DNA from: Hydractinia symbiolongicarpus
Taxonomy: Eukaryota > Cnidaria > Hydrozoa > Anthoathecata > Hydractiniidae
Direction of reading: 5' to 3'
Assembly (NCBI RefSeq): GCF_029227915.1
Contig: NC_079879.1
Coordinates: 28,464,501-28,528,500 of the forward strand
DNA: 64,000 nt
The notes beneath the pieces were generated by a model, which searched no databases, was not told the DNA's origin, and saw nothing but the letters and a program-made list of their open reading frames with translations. Shown here in pieces: positions 25,977 to 39,800 of the stretch (positions are counted from its first letter, which is position 1; each line of letters opens with the position of its first letter). The position numbers and the translations under genes were made by a program.

Positions 25977-26075
25977 AAAGTCTAAAATCAGTTCAATTAA
26001 GTCCCACAGTCAATCGTTTCACAGTTAAAAGCGAAGCAACCTAGTAATGTCAGAAACATATCGCTTCTTCTTCTT
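25977..26075 (+). repeat. Left 99-bp direct repeat flanking the AT-rich insert
   Basis: This stretch of satellite A runs from aaagtctaaaatcag to cgcttcttcttctt. It is identical by eye to 26306-26404, an offset of 329 bp. The final tcttcttctt is not part of ordinary satellite A. Its presence in both copies shows that the duplication postdates, or happened together with, gain of that short tract. Confidence 0.92.
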
Positions 26076-26305
26076 AATTTATTTAACGTCGGAGAAATAA
26101 CTATGTACATATAGCTTCCTGATATAAAAAAATAAATAAATACATACTTATAAATATACAGGAAACTAATCAAATCCGACAAAAATTTGTTTATGGTTTT
26201 ATGAAAAATGTATAAAAATTAAGAAAAAATATTTAAATAGACCGAGTGACTGAAATCATACTCCTTTAGTTTCGTTTTAAATTTTTTAAGGCTGTTACAA
26301 CTTTT
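26076..26305. other. 230-bp AT-rich non-satellite insert
   Basis: This is the only clear stretch in the window that matches neither satellite. By my count it holds about 52 G+C in 230 bases (about 23%). It contains nested imperfect inverted repeats: gtcgga (26088-26093) with tccgac (26175-26180), and ttcctgatata (26116-26126) with tatacaggaa (26155-26164). These could form a fold-back of about 90 bp. The right part, from about 26181, is plain AT-rich sequence ending in aggctgttacaactttt. No open frame, poly-A tail, terminal inverted repeat at the outer ends or transposase is visible. It may be a MITE-like fragment, captured filler DNA or a rare relic of unique sequence; I cannot decide. The 99-bp flanking repeats are far longer than ordinary target-site duplications. 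Confidence 0.8.
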
Positions 26306-26404
26306 AAAGTCTAAAATCAGTTCAATTAAGTCCCACAGTCAATCGTTTCACAGTTAAAAGCGAAGCAACCTAGTAATGTCAGAAACATATCGCTTCTTCT
26401 TCTT
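26306..26404 (+). repeat. Right 99-bp direct repeat flanking the AT-rich insert
   Basis: This is the second copy of the 25977-26075 satellite segment. At its right end the array reads cgct, then tcttcttctt, then cgct, then aaatacatgatgg, where normal monomers read only cgctaaatac. The short pyrimidine tract is thus itself framed by a 4-base direct repeat, cgct. The satellite then resumes without loss of phase. Confidence 0.92.
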
Positions 26405-26579
26405 CGCTAAATACATGATGGTACGAATATTTGACGCAGACGTTGTAACTTAAACGGACTGATAGCGTTAGAGAGTCCATGAAATGTAGTTCTTGAAACT
26501 GTCTCTATTTCTTCAGCGCGCGCTAACGGCTAGGATTGGTCCCATAGTAAAAAATGAATTTTTTATCTACATTTTTAAT

Positions 26580-29500
26580 AAAGCGCTACCACAGCGTGCA
26601 TTATAATTGCAGAGTTTCAGCAATCATTTCATATTAAGAAGAATGTTATTTCTTTAAGTCCAGTTGTCTCATTATAACATTTATAAGGTCACAGTCCAAA
26701 ATCAGTTCAATAAAGTCTTACAGTCAATTGTTTCACTGTTAAAAGCGATGAAGCCTAGTAATATCCGAAAAATATCGCTAAATGCATGTTGGTACGAATA
26801 TGTGACGCAACAGTTGTAACTCAAACGGACTGATACCGTTAGAAACTCAATGAAATGTATTTTTCGAAGCTGTCTCTCTTTCTTCAACGCGCGCTAACGG
26901 CTAGGATTGGTCCCACTGTAAAAAACGACTTATTTATCTAAATGTTTAAATGAAGCGCTACCACAGCGCCCAGTGTAATCGCTGAATTCCAGCAATCAGG
27001 TCAAATTAAGAAAATTGTTTTTTCCTGGAGTCCAATTGTCTAATTTATCACCTTTATAAGATCAAAGTCTAAAATCAGTTCAATTAAGTCCCACAGTCAA
27101 TCGTTTCACTGTTAAAAGCGATGCAACCTAGTAATATCAGAAGAATATTGCTAAGTACATGTTGGTACGAACATGTGACGTAACCGTTGTAACTCAAACG
27201 GAGGACTGATACCTTGAGAGAGTCCATGAAATGTAGTTCTTGAAACTGTCTCTATTTCTTCAGGGCGCGCTAACGGCTAGGATTGGTCCCGCAGAAAAAA
27301 ATGACTTATTTATCTACATTTTCAAATAAAGCGCTAGCAGAACGCCCAGTGTAATCGCTTAGTTCAGGCAATCATGTCAAATTAAGAAGAATGTTATTTC
27401 TTGGAGTCCATATGTCTCATTATAACATTTTAAACGTCAAAGTCTAAAATCAGTTCAATTAAGTCCCACAGTCAATCGTTTCACAGTTAAAAGCGACGCA
27501 ACCTAGTAATGTCAGAAACATATCGCTAAATACATGATGGTACGAATATGTGACGCAATCGTTGTAGTTCATACGGACTGATGCCGTTAGAAAGTCAATG
27601 AAATATAGTTTTAAAACTTTTTCTATTTCTTCAGCGCGCGCTAACGGCTAGGATTGGTCCCGCAGAAAAAAATGACTTATTTATCTACATTTTCAAATAA
27701 AGCGCTACCAGAGCGCCCAGTGTAATCGCTTAGTTCCGGCAATCATGTCAAATTAAGAAGAATGTTATTTCTTGGAGTCCAATTGTCTCATTTATCACAT
27801 TTATAAGGTCAAAGTCTAAAATCACTTTAATTAATTCCCACAGTCAATCGTTTCACTGTTAAAAGCGAATCAACCTAGCAATATTAGAAACATACCGCTA
27901 AATAAATGTTGGTACGAATATGTGACGCAATCGTTGCAGTTCATACGGACTGATACCGTTAGAAAGTCAACGAAATGCAGTTTTTGAAACTGTCTCATTT
28001 TTTTCAGCGCGCAAACGGTTAGGATTGGTCCCACTGTACAAAATGGCTTATTTATCTACGCTGTTGAATAAATCACTACCACAGCGCCCAGTATAATTGC
28101 TGAGCTTCAGCAATCATTTCAACTTAAGAAGAACGTTAATTCTTTAAGTACAGTTGTCTCATTTATGGCATTTATAAGATCAAAGTCTAAAATCAGTTCA
28201 ATTAAGTCCCACAGTCAATCGTTTCACTGTTAAAAGCGATGCAACCTAGCAATATCAGAAGAATATTGCTAAGTACATTTTGGTACATTTTGGAACGAAC
28301 ATCCGTTTTGGTGACGCAACCGTTGTAACTCAAACGGAGGACTGATACAATGAGAGAGTCCATGAAATGTAGTTCTTGAAACTGTCTCTATTTCTTCAGC
28401 GCGCGCTAACGGGTAGGATTGGTCCCGCAGAAAAAAATGACTTATTTATCTACATTTTCAAATAAAGCGCTACCAGAGCGCCCAGTGTAATCGCTTAGTT
28501 CAGGCAATCATGTCAAATTAAGAAGAATGTTATTTCTTGGAGTCCAATTGTCTCATTATAACATTTATAAGGTCACAGTCCAAAATCAGTTCAATAAAGT
28601 CTTACAGTCAATTGTTTCACCGTTAAAAGCGATGAAGCCTAGTAATATCCGAAAAATATCGCTAAGTGCATGTTGGTACGAATATGTGACGCAACAGTTG
28701 TAACTCAAACGGACTGATACCGTTAGAAACTCAATGAAATTTATTTTTCGAAGCTGTCTCTCTTTCTTCAACGCGCGCTAACGGCTAGGATTGGTCCCAC
28801 AGTAAAAAACGACTTATTTATCTAAATGTTTAAATGAAGCGCTACCACAGCGCCCAGTGTAATCGCTGAATTCCAGCAATCAGGTCAAATTAAGAAAATT
28901 GTTTTTTCCTGGAGTCCAATTGTCTAATTTATCACATTTATAAGATCAAAGTCTAAAATCAGTTCAATTAAGTCCCACAGTCAATCGTTTCACTGTTAAA
29001 AGCGATGCAACCTAGTAATATCAGAAGAATATTGCTAAGTACATGTTGGTACGAACATGTGACGCAACCGTTGTAACTCAAACGGAAGACTGATACCGTG
29101 AGAGAGTCCATGAAATGTAGTTCTTGAAACTGTCTCTATTTCTTCAGGGCGCGCTAACGGCTAGGATTGGTCCCGCAGAAAAAAATGACTTATCTATCTA
29201 CATTTTCAAATAAAGCGCTAGCAGAACGCCCAGTGTAATCGCTTAGTTCAGGCAATCATGTCAAATTAAGAAGAATGTTATTTCTTGGAGTCCATATGTC
29301 TCATTATAACATTTTAAACGTCAAAGTCTAAAATCAGTTCAATTAAGTCCCACAGTCAATCGTTTCACAGTTAAAAGCGACGCAACCTAGTAATGTCAGA
29401 AACATATCGCTGAATACATGATGGTACGAATATGTGACGCAATCGTTGTAGTTCATACGGACTGATGCCGTTAGAAAGTCAATGAAATATAGTTTTGAAA

Positions 29501-31660
29501 CTTTTTCTATTTCTTCAGCGCGCGCTAACGGCTAGGATTGGTCCCGCTGAAAAAAATGGCTTATTTATCTACGCTGTTGAATAAATCACTACCACAGCGC
29601 CCAGTATAATTGCTGAGCTTCAGCAATCATTTCAACTTAAGAAGAACGTTAATTCTTGGAGTCCAGTTGTCTCATTTATGGCATTTATAAGATCAAAGTC
29701 TAAAATCAGTTCAATTAAGTCCCACAGTCAATCGTTTCACTGTTAAAAGCGATGCAACCTAGCAATATCAGAAGAATATTGCTAAGTACATTTTGGTACA
29801 TTTTGGAACGAACATCCGTTTTGGTGACGCAACCGTTGTAACTCAAACGGAGGACTGATACCATGAGAGAGTCCATGAAATGTAGTTCTTGAAACTGTCT
29901 CTATTTCTTCAGCGCGCGCTAACGCGTAGGATTGGTCCCGCAGAAAAAAATGACTTATTTATCTACATTTTCAAATAAAGCGCTACCAGAGCGCCCAGTG
30001 TAATCGCTTAGTTCAGGCAATCATGTCAAATTAAGAAGAATGTTATTTCTTGGAGTCCAATTGTCTCATTATAACATTTATAAGGTCACAGTCCAAAATC
30101 AGTTCAATAAAGTCTTACAGTCAATTGTTTCACTGTTAAAAGCGATGAAGCCTAGTAATATCCGAAAAATATCGCTAAATGCATGTTGGTACGAATATGT
30201 GACGCAACAGTTGCAACTCAAACGGACTGATACCGTTAGAAACTCAATGAAATGTATTTTTCGAAGCTGTCTCTCTTTCTTCAACGCGCGCTAACGGCTA
30301 GGATTGGTCCCACAGTAAAAAACGACTTATTTATCTAAATGTTTAAATGAAGCGCTACCACAGCGCCCAGTGTAATCGCTGAATTCCAGCAATCAGGTCA
30401 AATTAAGAAAATTGTTTTTTCCTGGAGTCCAATTGTCTAATTTATCACCTTTATAAGATCAAAGTCTAAAATCAGTTCAATTAAGTCCCACAGTCAATCG
30501 TTTCACTGTTAAAAGCGATGCAACCTAGTAATATCAGAAGAATATTGCTAAGTACATGTTGGTACGAACATGTGACGCAACCGTTGTAACTCAAACGGAG
30601 GACTGATACCGTGAGAGAGTCCATGAAATGTAGTTCTTGAAACTGTCTCTATTTCTTCAGGGCGCGCTAACGGCTAGGATTGGTCCCGCAGAAAAAAATG
30701 ACTTATTTATCTACATTTTCAAATAAAGCGCTAGCAGAACGCCCAGTGTAATCGCTTAGTTCAGGCAATCATGTCAAATTAAGAAGAATGTTATTTCTTG
30801 GAGTCCATATGTCTCATTATAACATTTTAAACGTCAAAGTCTAAAATCAGTTCAATTAAGTCCCACAGTCAATCGTTTCACAGTTAAAAGCGACGCAACC
30901 TAGTAATGTCAGAAACATATCGCTAAATACATGATGGTACGAATATGTGACGCAATCGTTGTAGTTCATACGGACTGATGCCGTTAGAAAGTCAATGAAA
31001 TATAGTTTTGAAACTTTTTCTATTTCTTCAGCGCGCGCTAACGGCTAGGATTGGTCCCGCAGAAAAAAATGACTTATCTATCTACATTTTCAAATAAAGC
31101 GCTAGCAGAACGCCCAGTGTAATCGCTTAGTTCAGGCAATCATGTCAAATTAAGAAGAATGTTATTTCTTGGAGTCCATATGTCTCATTATAACATTTTA
31201 AACGTCAAAGTCTAAAATCAGTTCAATTAAGTCCCACAGTCAATCGTTTCACAGTTAAAAGCGACGCAACCTAGTAATGTCAGAAACATATCGCTGAATA
31301 CATGATGGTACGAATATGTGACGCAATCGTTGTAGTTCATACGGACTGATGCCGTTAGAAAGTCAATGAAATATAGTTTTGAAACTTTTTCTATTTCTTC
31401 AGCGCGCGCTAACGGTTAGGATTGGTCCCACTGTACAAAATGGCTTATTTATCTACGCTGTTGAATAAATCACTACCACAGCGCCCAGTATAATAGCTGA
31501 GCTTCAGCAATCATTTCAACTTAAGAAGAACGTTAATTCTTGGAGTCCAGTTGTCTCATTTATGGCATTTATAAGATCAAAGTCTAAAATCAGTTCAATT
31601 AAGTCCCACAGTCAATCGTTTCACTGTTAAAAGCGATGCAACCTAGCAATATCAGAAGAA
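26580..31660 (+). repeat. 5- and 4-monomer higher-order repeats (1884 and 1513 bp)
   Basis: The monomer type with tctctctttcttcaacgcgcg recurs three times with spacing of 1884 and then 1513 bp, judged from equivalent points at 26702, 28586 and 30099. The 18-bp gain variant shows the same two intervals at 28274, 29787 and 31671, in the order 1513 then 1884. 1513 is about four monomers plus the small gains, and 1884 is about five. The two period lengths therefore differ by one monomer. Confidence 0.83.
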
Positions 31661-31670
31661 TATTGCTAAG

Positions 31671-33700
31671 TACATTTTGGTACATTTTGGAACGAACATC
31701 CGTTTTGGTGACGCAACCGTTGTAACTCAAACGGACTGATACCGTGAGAGAGTCCATGAACTGTAGTTCTTGAAACTGTCTCTATTTCTTCAGCGCGTGC
31801 TAACGGCTAGGATTGGTCCCGCAGTAAAAAATGACTTATTTATCTACATTTTCAAATAAAGCGCTACTAGAGCGCCCAGTGTAATCGCTTAATTCCGGCA
31901 ATCATGTCAAATTAAGAAGAATGTTATTTCTTGGAGTCCAATTGTCTCATTATTACATTTTAAACGTCAAAGTCTAAAATCAGTTCAATTAAGTCCCACA
32001 GTCAATCGTTTCACAGTTAAAAGCGACGCAACCTAGTAATGTCAGAAAAATATCGCTAAATACATGTTGGTATGAATATATGACAAAACCGTTGTAACTC
32101 AAACGGACTGGTACTGTTAGAGAGTCCATGAAATGTAGCTCTTGATACTGTCTCTATTTCTTCAGCGCGCGCTAACGGCTAGGATTGGTCCCGCAGTAAA
32201 AAATGACTTACGTTGTAACTCAAACGGACTGATACCGTGAAAGAGTTCATGAAATGTAGTTCTTGAAACTGTCTCTATTTGTTGAGCGCGCGCTAACGGC
32301 TAGGATTGGTCCCGCAGTAAAAAATGACTTATTTATCTACATTTTCAAATAAAGCGCTACCAGAGCGCCCAGTGTAATCGGTTAGTACCGGCAATCATGT
32401 CAAATTAAGAAGAATGTTATTTCTTGGAGTCCAATTGTCTCATTTATCACATTTATAAGGTCAAAGTCTAAAATCACTTTAATTAATTCCCACAGTCAAT
32501 CGTTTCACTGTTAAAAGCGAATCAACCTAGCAATATTAGAAACATACCGCTAAATAAATGTTGGTACGAATATGTGACGCAATCGTTGCAGTTCATACGG
32601 ACTGATACCGTTAGAAAGTCAACGAAATGCAGTTTTTGAAACTGTCTAATTTTTTTCAGCGCGCAAACGGTTAGGATTGGTCCCACTGTACAAAATGGCT
32701 TATTTATCTACGCTGTTGAATAAATCACTACCACAGCGCCCAGTATAATAGCTGAGCTTCAGCAATCATTTCAACTTAAGAAGAACGTTAATTCTTGGAG
32801 TCCAGTTGTCTCATTTATGGCATTTATAAGATCAAAGTCTAAAATCAGTTCAATTAAGTCCCACAGTCAATCGTTTCACTGTTAAAAGCGATGCAACCTA
32901 GCAATATCAGAAGAATATTGCTAAGTACATTTTGGTACATTTTGGAACGAACATCCGTTTTGGTGACGCAACCGTTGTAACTCAAACGGACTGATACCTT
33001 GAGAGAGTCCATGAACTGTAGTTCTTGAAACTGTCTCTATTTCTTCAGCGCGTGCTAACGGCTAGGATTGGTCCCGCAGTAAAAAATGACTTATTTATCT
33101 ACATTTTCAAATAAAGCGCTACTAGAGCGCCCAGTGTAATCGCTTAGTTCCGGCAATCATGTCAAATTAAGAAGAATGTTATTTCTTGGAGTCCAATTGT
33201 CTCATTATTACATTTTAAACGTCAAAGTCTAAAATCAGTTCAATTAAGTCCCACAGTCAATCGTTTCCCAGTTAAAAGCGACGCAACCTAGTAATGTCAG
33301 AAAAATATCGCTAAATACATGTTGGTATGAATATATGACACAACCGTTGTAACTCAAACGGACTGGTACTGTTAGAGAGTCCATGAAATGTAGCTCTTGA
33401 TACTGTCTCTATTTCTTCAGCGCGCGCTAACGGCTAGGATTGGTCCCGCAGTAAAAAATGACTTACGTTGTAACTCAAACGGACTGATACCGTGAAAGAG
33501 TTCATGAAATGTAGTTCTTGAAACTGTCTCTATTTGTTGAGCGCGCGCTAACGGCTAGGATTGGTCCCGCAGTAAAAAATGACTTATTTATCTACATTTT
33601 CAAATAAAGCGCTACCAGAGCGCCCAGTGTAATCGGTTAGTTCTGGCAATCATGTCAAATTAAGAAGAATGTTATTTCTTGGAGTCCAATTGTCTCATTT
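31671..33700 (+). repeat. Compound repeat, 1255-bp period
   Basis: The gain variant at 31671 and 32926, and the truncated-monomer junction at about 32210 and 33465, are each 1255 bp apart. This equals three monomers (1116) plus the 121-bp truncated unit plus 18 bp, the same parts that make the 1999-bp unit upstream but with two fewer monomers. Copies share private changes such as gtgaaagagttcatg and gtagctcttgatac. Confidence 0.85.
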
Positions 33701-36700
33701 ATCACATTTATAAGATCAAAGTCTAAAATCAGTTCAATTAAGGCCCACAGTCAGTCTTTTCATTGTTAATAGCGATGTAACCTAGTAATACCAGAAAAAT
33801 ATCGCTAAATACATGTTGGTACGAATATGTGACCCAACCGTTGTAACTCAAACGGACTGGTACCGTTAGAGAGTCCATGAAATGTAGTTCTTGAGACTGT
33901 CTCTATTTCTTCAGCGCGCGCTAACGGCTAGGATTGGTCCCGCAGTAAAAAATGACTTATTTATCTGCATTTTTAAATAAAGTGCTACCACGGCGCCCAG
34001 TATAATTGCTGAGCTTCAGCAATCATTTCATGTTAAGAAGAACGTTATTTCTTGGAGTCCAGTTGTCTCATTTATGGCATTTATAAGGTCAAAGTCTAAA
34101 ATCACTTCAATTAAGTCCCACAGTCAATCGTTTCACTGTTAACAGCGATGAAGCCTAGTAATATCCGAAAAATATCGCTAAATGCATGTTGGTACGAATA
34201 TGTGACGCAACAGTTGTAACTCAAACGGACTGATCCCGTTAGAAACTCAATGAAATGTATTTTTCGAAGCTGTCTCTATTTCTTCAGCGCGCGCTAACGG
34301 CTAGGATTTGTCCCGCAGAAAAAAATGACTTATTCATCTACATTTTCAAATAAAGCGCTACCAGAGCGCCCAGTGTAATCGCTTAGTTCCGGTAATCATG
34401 TCAAATTAAGAAGAATGTTATTTCTTGGAGTCCAATTGTCTCATTTATCACATTTATAAGGTCAAAGTCTAAAATCACTTTAATTAAGTCCCACAGTCAA
34501 TCGTTTCACTGTTAAAAGCGATGCAACCTAGTAATATCAGAAGAATATTGCTAAGTACATATTGGTACGAACATGTGACGCAACCGTTGTATCTCAAACG
34601 GACTGATACAGTGAGAGAGTCCATGAAATGTAGTTCTTGAAACTGTCTCTATTTCTTCAGCCCGCGCTAACGGTTAGGATTGGTCCCGCAGTAAAAAATG
34701 ACTTATGTATCTACATTTTCAAATAAAGCGCTACCAGAGCGCCCAGTGTAAGCGGTTAGATCTGGCAATCATGTCAAATTAAGAAGAATGTTATTTCTTG
34801 GAGTCCAATTGTCTCATTTATCACATTTATAAGTCAAAGTCTAAAATCAGTTCAATTAAGGCCCACAGTCAGTCTTTTCATTGTTAATAGCGATGCAACC
34901 TAGTAATATCAGAAAAATATCGCTAAATACATGTTGGAACGAATATGAGACGCAATCGTTGCAGTTCATACGGATACCGTGAGAGAGTCCATGAAATGTA
35001 GTTCTTGAAGCTGTCTCTATTTCTTCAGCGCGCGCTAACGGCTAGGATTGGTCCTGCAGAAAAAAAAGACTTATTTATCTACATTTTCAAATAAAGCGCT
35101 ACCAGAGCGCCCAGTGTAATCGCTTAGTTCCAGCAATCATGTCAAATTAAGAAGAATGTTATTTCTTGGAGTCCATATGTCTCATTATAACATTTTAAAC
35201 GTCAAAGTCTAAAATCAGTTCAATTAAGTCCCACAGTCAATCGTTTCACAGTTAAAAGCGACGCAACCTAGTAATGTCAGAAACATATCGCTAAATACAT
35301 GATGGTACGAATATGTGACGCAATCGTTTTAGTTCATACGGACTGATGCCGTTAGAAAGTCAATGAAATATAGTTTTTGAAACTTTCTCTATTTCTTCAG
35401 CGCGTGCTAACGGCTAGGATTGGTCCCACAGAAAAAAATGACTTACTTATCGACATTTTTAAATAAAGCGCTACCACAGCGTCCAGTATAATTGCAGAGT
35501 TTCAGCAATCATTTCATATTAAGAAGAATGTTATTTCTTCGAGTCCTATTGTCTCATCATAACATTTATAAGGTCACAGTCCAAAATCAGTTCAATAAAG
35601 TCTTACAGTCACTTGTTTCACTGTTAAAAGCGATGCAACCTAGTAATATCAGAAACATATCGCTAAATACATGTTGGTACAAAGATGTGACGCAATCGTT
35701 GTAGTTCATACGGACTGATACCGTTAGAAAGTGAATGAAATGTAGTTTTCGAAGCTGTCTCTCTTTCTTCAACGCGCGCTAACGGCTAGGATTGGTCCCA
35801 CAGTAAAAAACGACTTATTCGTCTAAATGTTTAAGTGAAGCGCTACCACAGCGCCCAGTGTAATCGCTGAATTCTAGCAATCAGGTCAAATTAGGAAAAT
35901 TGTTTTTTCCTGGAGTCCAATTGTCTAATTTATCACATTTATAAGATCAAATTCGAAAATCAGTTCAATTAAGGCCCACAGTCAGTCGTTTCACTGGTAA
36001 TAGCGAATCAACCTAGCATTATTAGAAACATACCGCTAAATAAATGTTGGTACGAAAATGAGACGCAATCGTTGCAGTTCATACGGACTGATACCGTTAG
36101 AAAGTCAACGAAATGCAGTTTTTGAAACTGTCTCTATTTTTTCAGCGCGGGCAAACGGTTACGATTGGTCCCACAGTACAAAATGGCTTATTTATCTACG
36201 TTTTTGAATAAATCACTACCACAGCGCCCAGTATAATTGCTGAGCTTCAGCAATCATTTCAAGTTAAGAAGAACGTTAATTCTTGGAGTCCAGTTGTCTC
36301 ATTTATGGCATTTATAAGATGAAAACCTAAAATTAGTTCAATTAAGTCCCACAGTCAATCGTTTTACTGTTAAAGGCGATGCAACCTAGTAATATCAGAA
36401 GAACATTGCTAAGTACATTTTGGTACGAACATGTGACGCAACCGTTGTAACTCAAACGGACTGATACCGTGAGAGAGTCCATGAACTGTAGTTTTTGAAA
36501 CTGTCTCTATTTTTTCACCGCGCGCTAACGGCTAGGATTGGTCCCGCAGTTAAAAATGACTTATTTATCTACATTTTCAAATAAAGCGCTACCAGAGCGC
36601 CCAGTGTAATCGCTTAGTTCCGGCAATCATGTCAAATTAAGAAGAATGTTATTTCTTGGATTCCAATTGTCTCATTATAACATTTATAGGGTCAAAGTCT

Positions 36701-36899
36701 AAAATCAGTTCAATTAAGGCCCACAGTCAGTCTTTTCACTGTTAATAGCGATGCAACCTAGTAATATCTGAAGAATATCGCTAAATACATGTTGGTACGA
36801 ATATATGACACAACCCTTGTAACTCAAACGGACTGGTACCGTTAGAGAGTCCATGAAATGTAGTTCTTGATACTGTCTCTATTTCTTCAGCTCGCGCTA

Positions 36900-39800
36900 A
36901 CGGCTAGGATTGGCCCCACAGAAAAAAATGACTTATTTATCGACATTTTTAAATAAAGCGCTACCAGAGCGCCCAGTGTAATCGCTTAGTTCCGGCAATC
37001 ATGTCAAATTAAGAAGAATGTTATTTCTTGGAGTCCAATTGTCTCATTTATAACATTTATAAGATCAAATTCGAAAATCAGTTCAATTAAGGCACACAGT
37101 CAGTCGTTTCACTGGTAGTAGCGAATCAACCTAGCAATATCAGAAACAAATCGCTAAATACATTTTGGTACGAATGTGTGACGCGACCATGTTATCGCAA
37201 ACGGGCTGATACCGTTAGAAATTCAACGAAATTTAGTTTTTGAAACTGTCTCTATATTTTCAGCGCGCGCAAACGGTTAGGATTGGTCCCACAGTACAAA
37301 ATGGCTTATTTATATAAGTTTTTGAATAAAGCACTACAAGAGCGCCCAGTATAATTGCTGAGCTTTAGTAATCATTTCAAGTTAAGAAGAACGTTATTTC
37401 TTGGAGTCCAGTTGTCTCATTTATGGCATTTATAAGTTCAAAGTCTAAAATCAGTTCAATTAAGTCCCACAGTCAATCGTTTCACTGTTAATAGCGATGC
37501 AACCTAGTAGTATCAGAAGAATATTGCTAAGTACATGTTGGTACGAACATGTGACGCAACCGTTGTAACTTAAACGGACTGATACCGTGAGAGAGTCCAT
37601 GAAAGGTAGTTCTTGAAACTGTCTCTATTTCTTCAGCGCGAGCTAAGGGCTAGGAATGGTCCCGCAGTAAAAAATGACTTATTTATCTACATTTTCAAAT
37701 AAAGCGCTACCAGAGCGCCCAGTGTAATCGCTTAGTTTCGGCAATCATGTCAAATTAAGAAGAATGTTATTTCTTGGAGTCCAATTGTCTCATTTATCAC
37801 ATTTATAAGGTCAAAGTCTATAATCACTTCAATTAAGTCCCACAGTCAATCGTTTCACTGTTAAAAGCGATGCAACCTAGTAATATCAGAAGAATATTGC
37901 TAAGTACATGTTGGTACGAACATGTGACGCAACCGTTGTAACTCAAACGGACTGGTACCGTTAGAGAGTCCATGAAATGTAGTTCTTGAAACTGTCTTTA
38001 TTTCTTCAGCCCGCGCTAACGGCTAGGATTGGTCCCGTAGTAAAAAATGACTTATTTATCTACATTTTCAAATAAAGCGCTACCAGAACGCCCAGTGTAA
38101 TCGCTTAGTTCTGGCAGTCATGTCAAATTAAGAAGAATGTTATTTCTTGGAGTCCAATTGTCTCATTTATAACATTTATAAGATCAAATTCGAAAATCAG
38201 TTCAATTAAGGCACACAGTCAGTCGTTTCACTGGTAGTAGCGAATCAACCTAGCAATATCAGAAACAAATCGCTAAATACATTTTGGTACGAATGTGTGA
38301 CGCGATCGTTGTATCGCAAACGGGCTGATACAGTTAAAAATTCAACGAAATGTAGTTTTTGAAACTGTCTCTATATTTTCAGCGCGCGCAAACGGTTAGG
38401 ATTGGTCCCACAGTTCAAAATAGCTTATTTATCTAAGTTTTTGAATAAAGAACTACAAGAGCGCCCAGTATAAATGCTGAGCTTCAGCAATCATTTCAAG
38501 TTAAGAAGAATGTTATTTCTTGGAGTTCAATTGTCTCATTTATCACATTTATAGGGTCAAAGTCTAAAATCAGTTCAATTAAGTCCCACAGTCAATCGTT
38601 TCACTGTTAATAGCGATGCAACCTAGTAGTATCTGAAGAATATCGCTAAATACATGTTGGTACGAATATATGACACAACCCTTGTAACTCAAACGGACTG
38701 GTACCGTTAGAGAGTCCATGAAATGTAGTTCTTGATACTGTCTCTATTTCTTCAGCGCGCGCTAACGGCTAGGATTGGTCCCGCAGTACAAAATGACTTA
38801 TTTATATAATTTTTTGAATAAAGCAATACCACAACGTCCAGTATAATTGCAGAGTTTCAGCAATCATTTCATATTAAGAAGAATGTTATTTCTTGTGGTC
38901 CAATTGTCTCATTATAACATTTATAAGGTCACAGTCCAAAATCAGTTCAATAAAGTCTTACAGTCAATTGTTTCACTGTTAAAAGCGATGAAGCCTAGTA
39001 ATATCCGAAAAATATCGCTAAATGCATGTTGGTACGAATATGTGACGCAATCGTTTTAGTTCATACGGACTGATGCCGTTAGAAAGTCAATGAAATATAG
39101 TTTTTGAAACTGTCTCTATTTCTTCAGGGCGTGCTAACGGCTAGGATTGGTCCCACAGAAAAAAATGACTTATTTATCGACATTTTTAAATAAAGCGCTA
39201 CCAGAGCGCCCAGTGTAATTGCTTAGCTCCAGCAATCATGTCAAATTAAGAAGAATGTTATTTTTAGGAGTCCAATTGTCTCATTTATCGCATTTATAAG
39301 GTCAAAGTTTAAAATCAGTTCAATTAAGGCCCACAGTCAGTCTTTTCACTGTTAATAGCGATGCAACCTAGTAATATCAGAAAAATATCGCTAAATACAT
39401 GTTGGTACGAATATATGACACAACCGTTGTAACTCAAACGGACTGGTACCGTTAGAGAGTCCATGAAATGTAGTTTTTGAAACTGTCTCTATATTTTCAA
39501 CGCGCGTAAACGGTTAGGATTGGTCCCACAGTACAAAATGGCTTATTTATCTAAGTTTTTGAATAAAGCACTACAAGAGCGCCCAGTATAAATGCTGAGC
39601 TTCAGCAATCATTTCAAGTTAAGAAGAATGTTACTTCTTGGAGTTCAATTGTCTCATTTATCACATTTATAGGGTCAAAGTCTAAAATCAGTTCAATTAA
39701 GGCCCACAGTCAGTCTTTTCACTGTTAATAGCGATGCAACCTAGTAATATCTAAAAAATATCGCTAAATACATGTTGGTACGAATATATGACACAACCCT

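Noticed and set aside
26076-26305. Calling the AT-rich insert a MITE or a mitochondrial fragment.
   Set aside because: The inverted repeats are internal, not at the ends; the flanking repeats are too long for a target duplication; and no recognisable organellar sequence is present.
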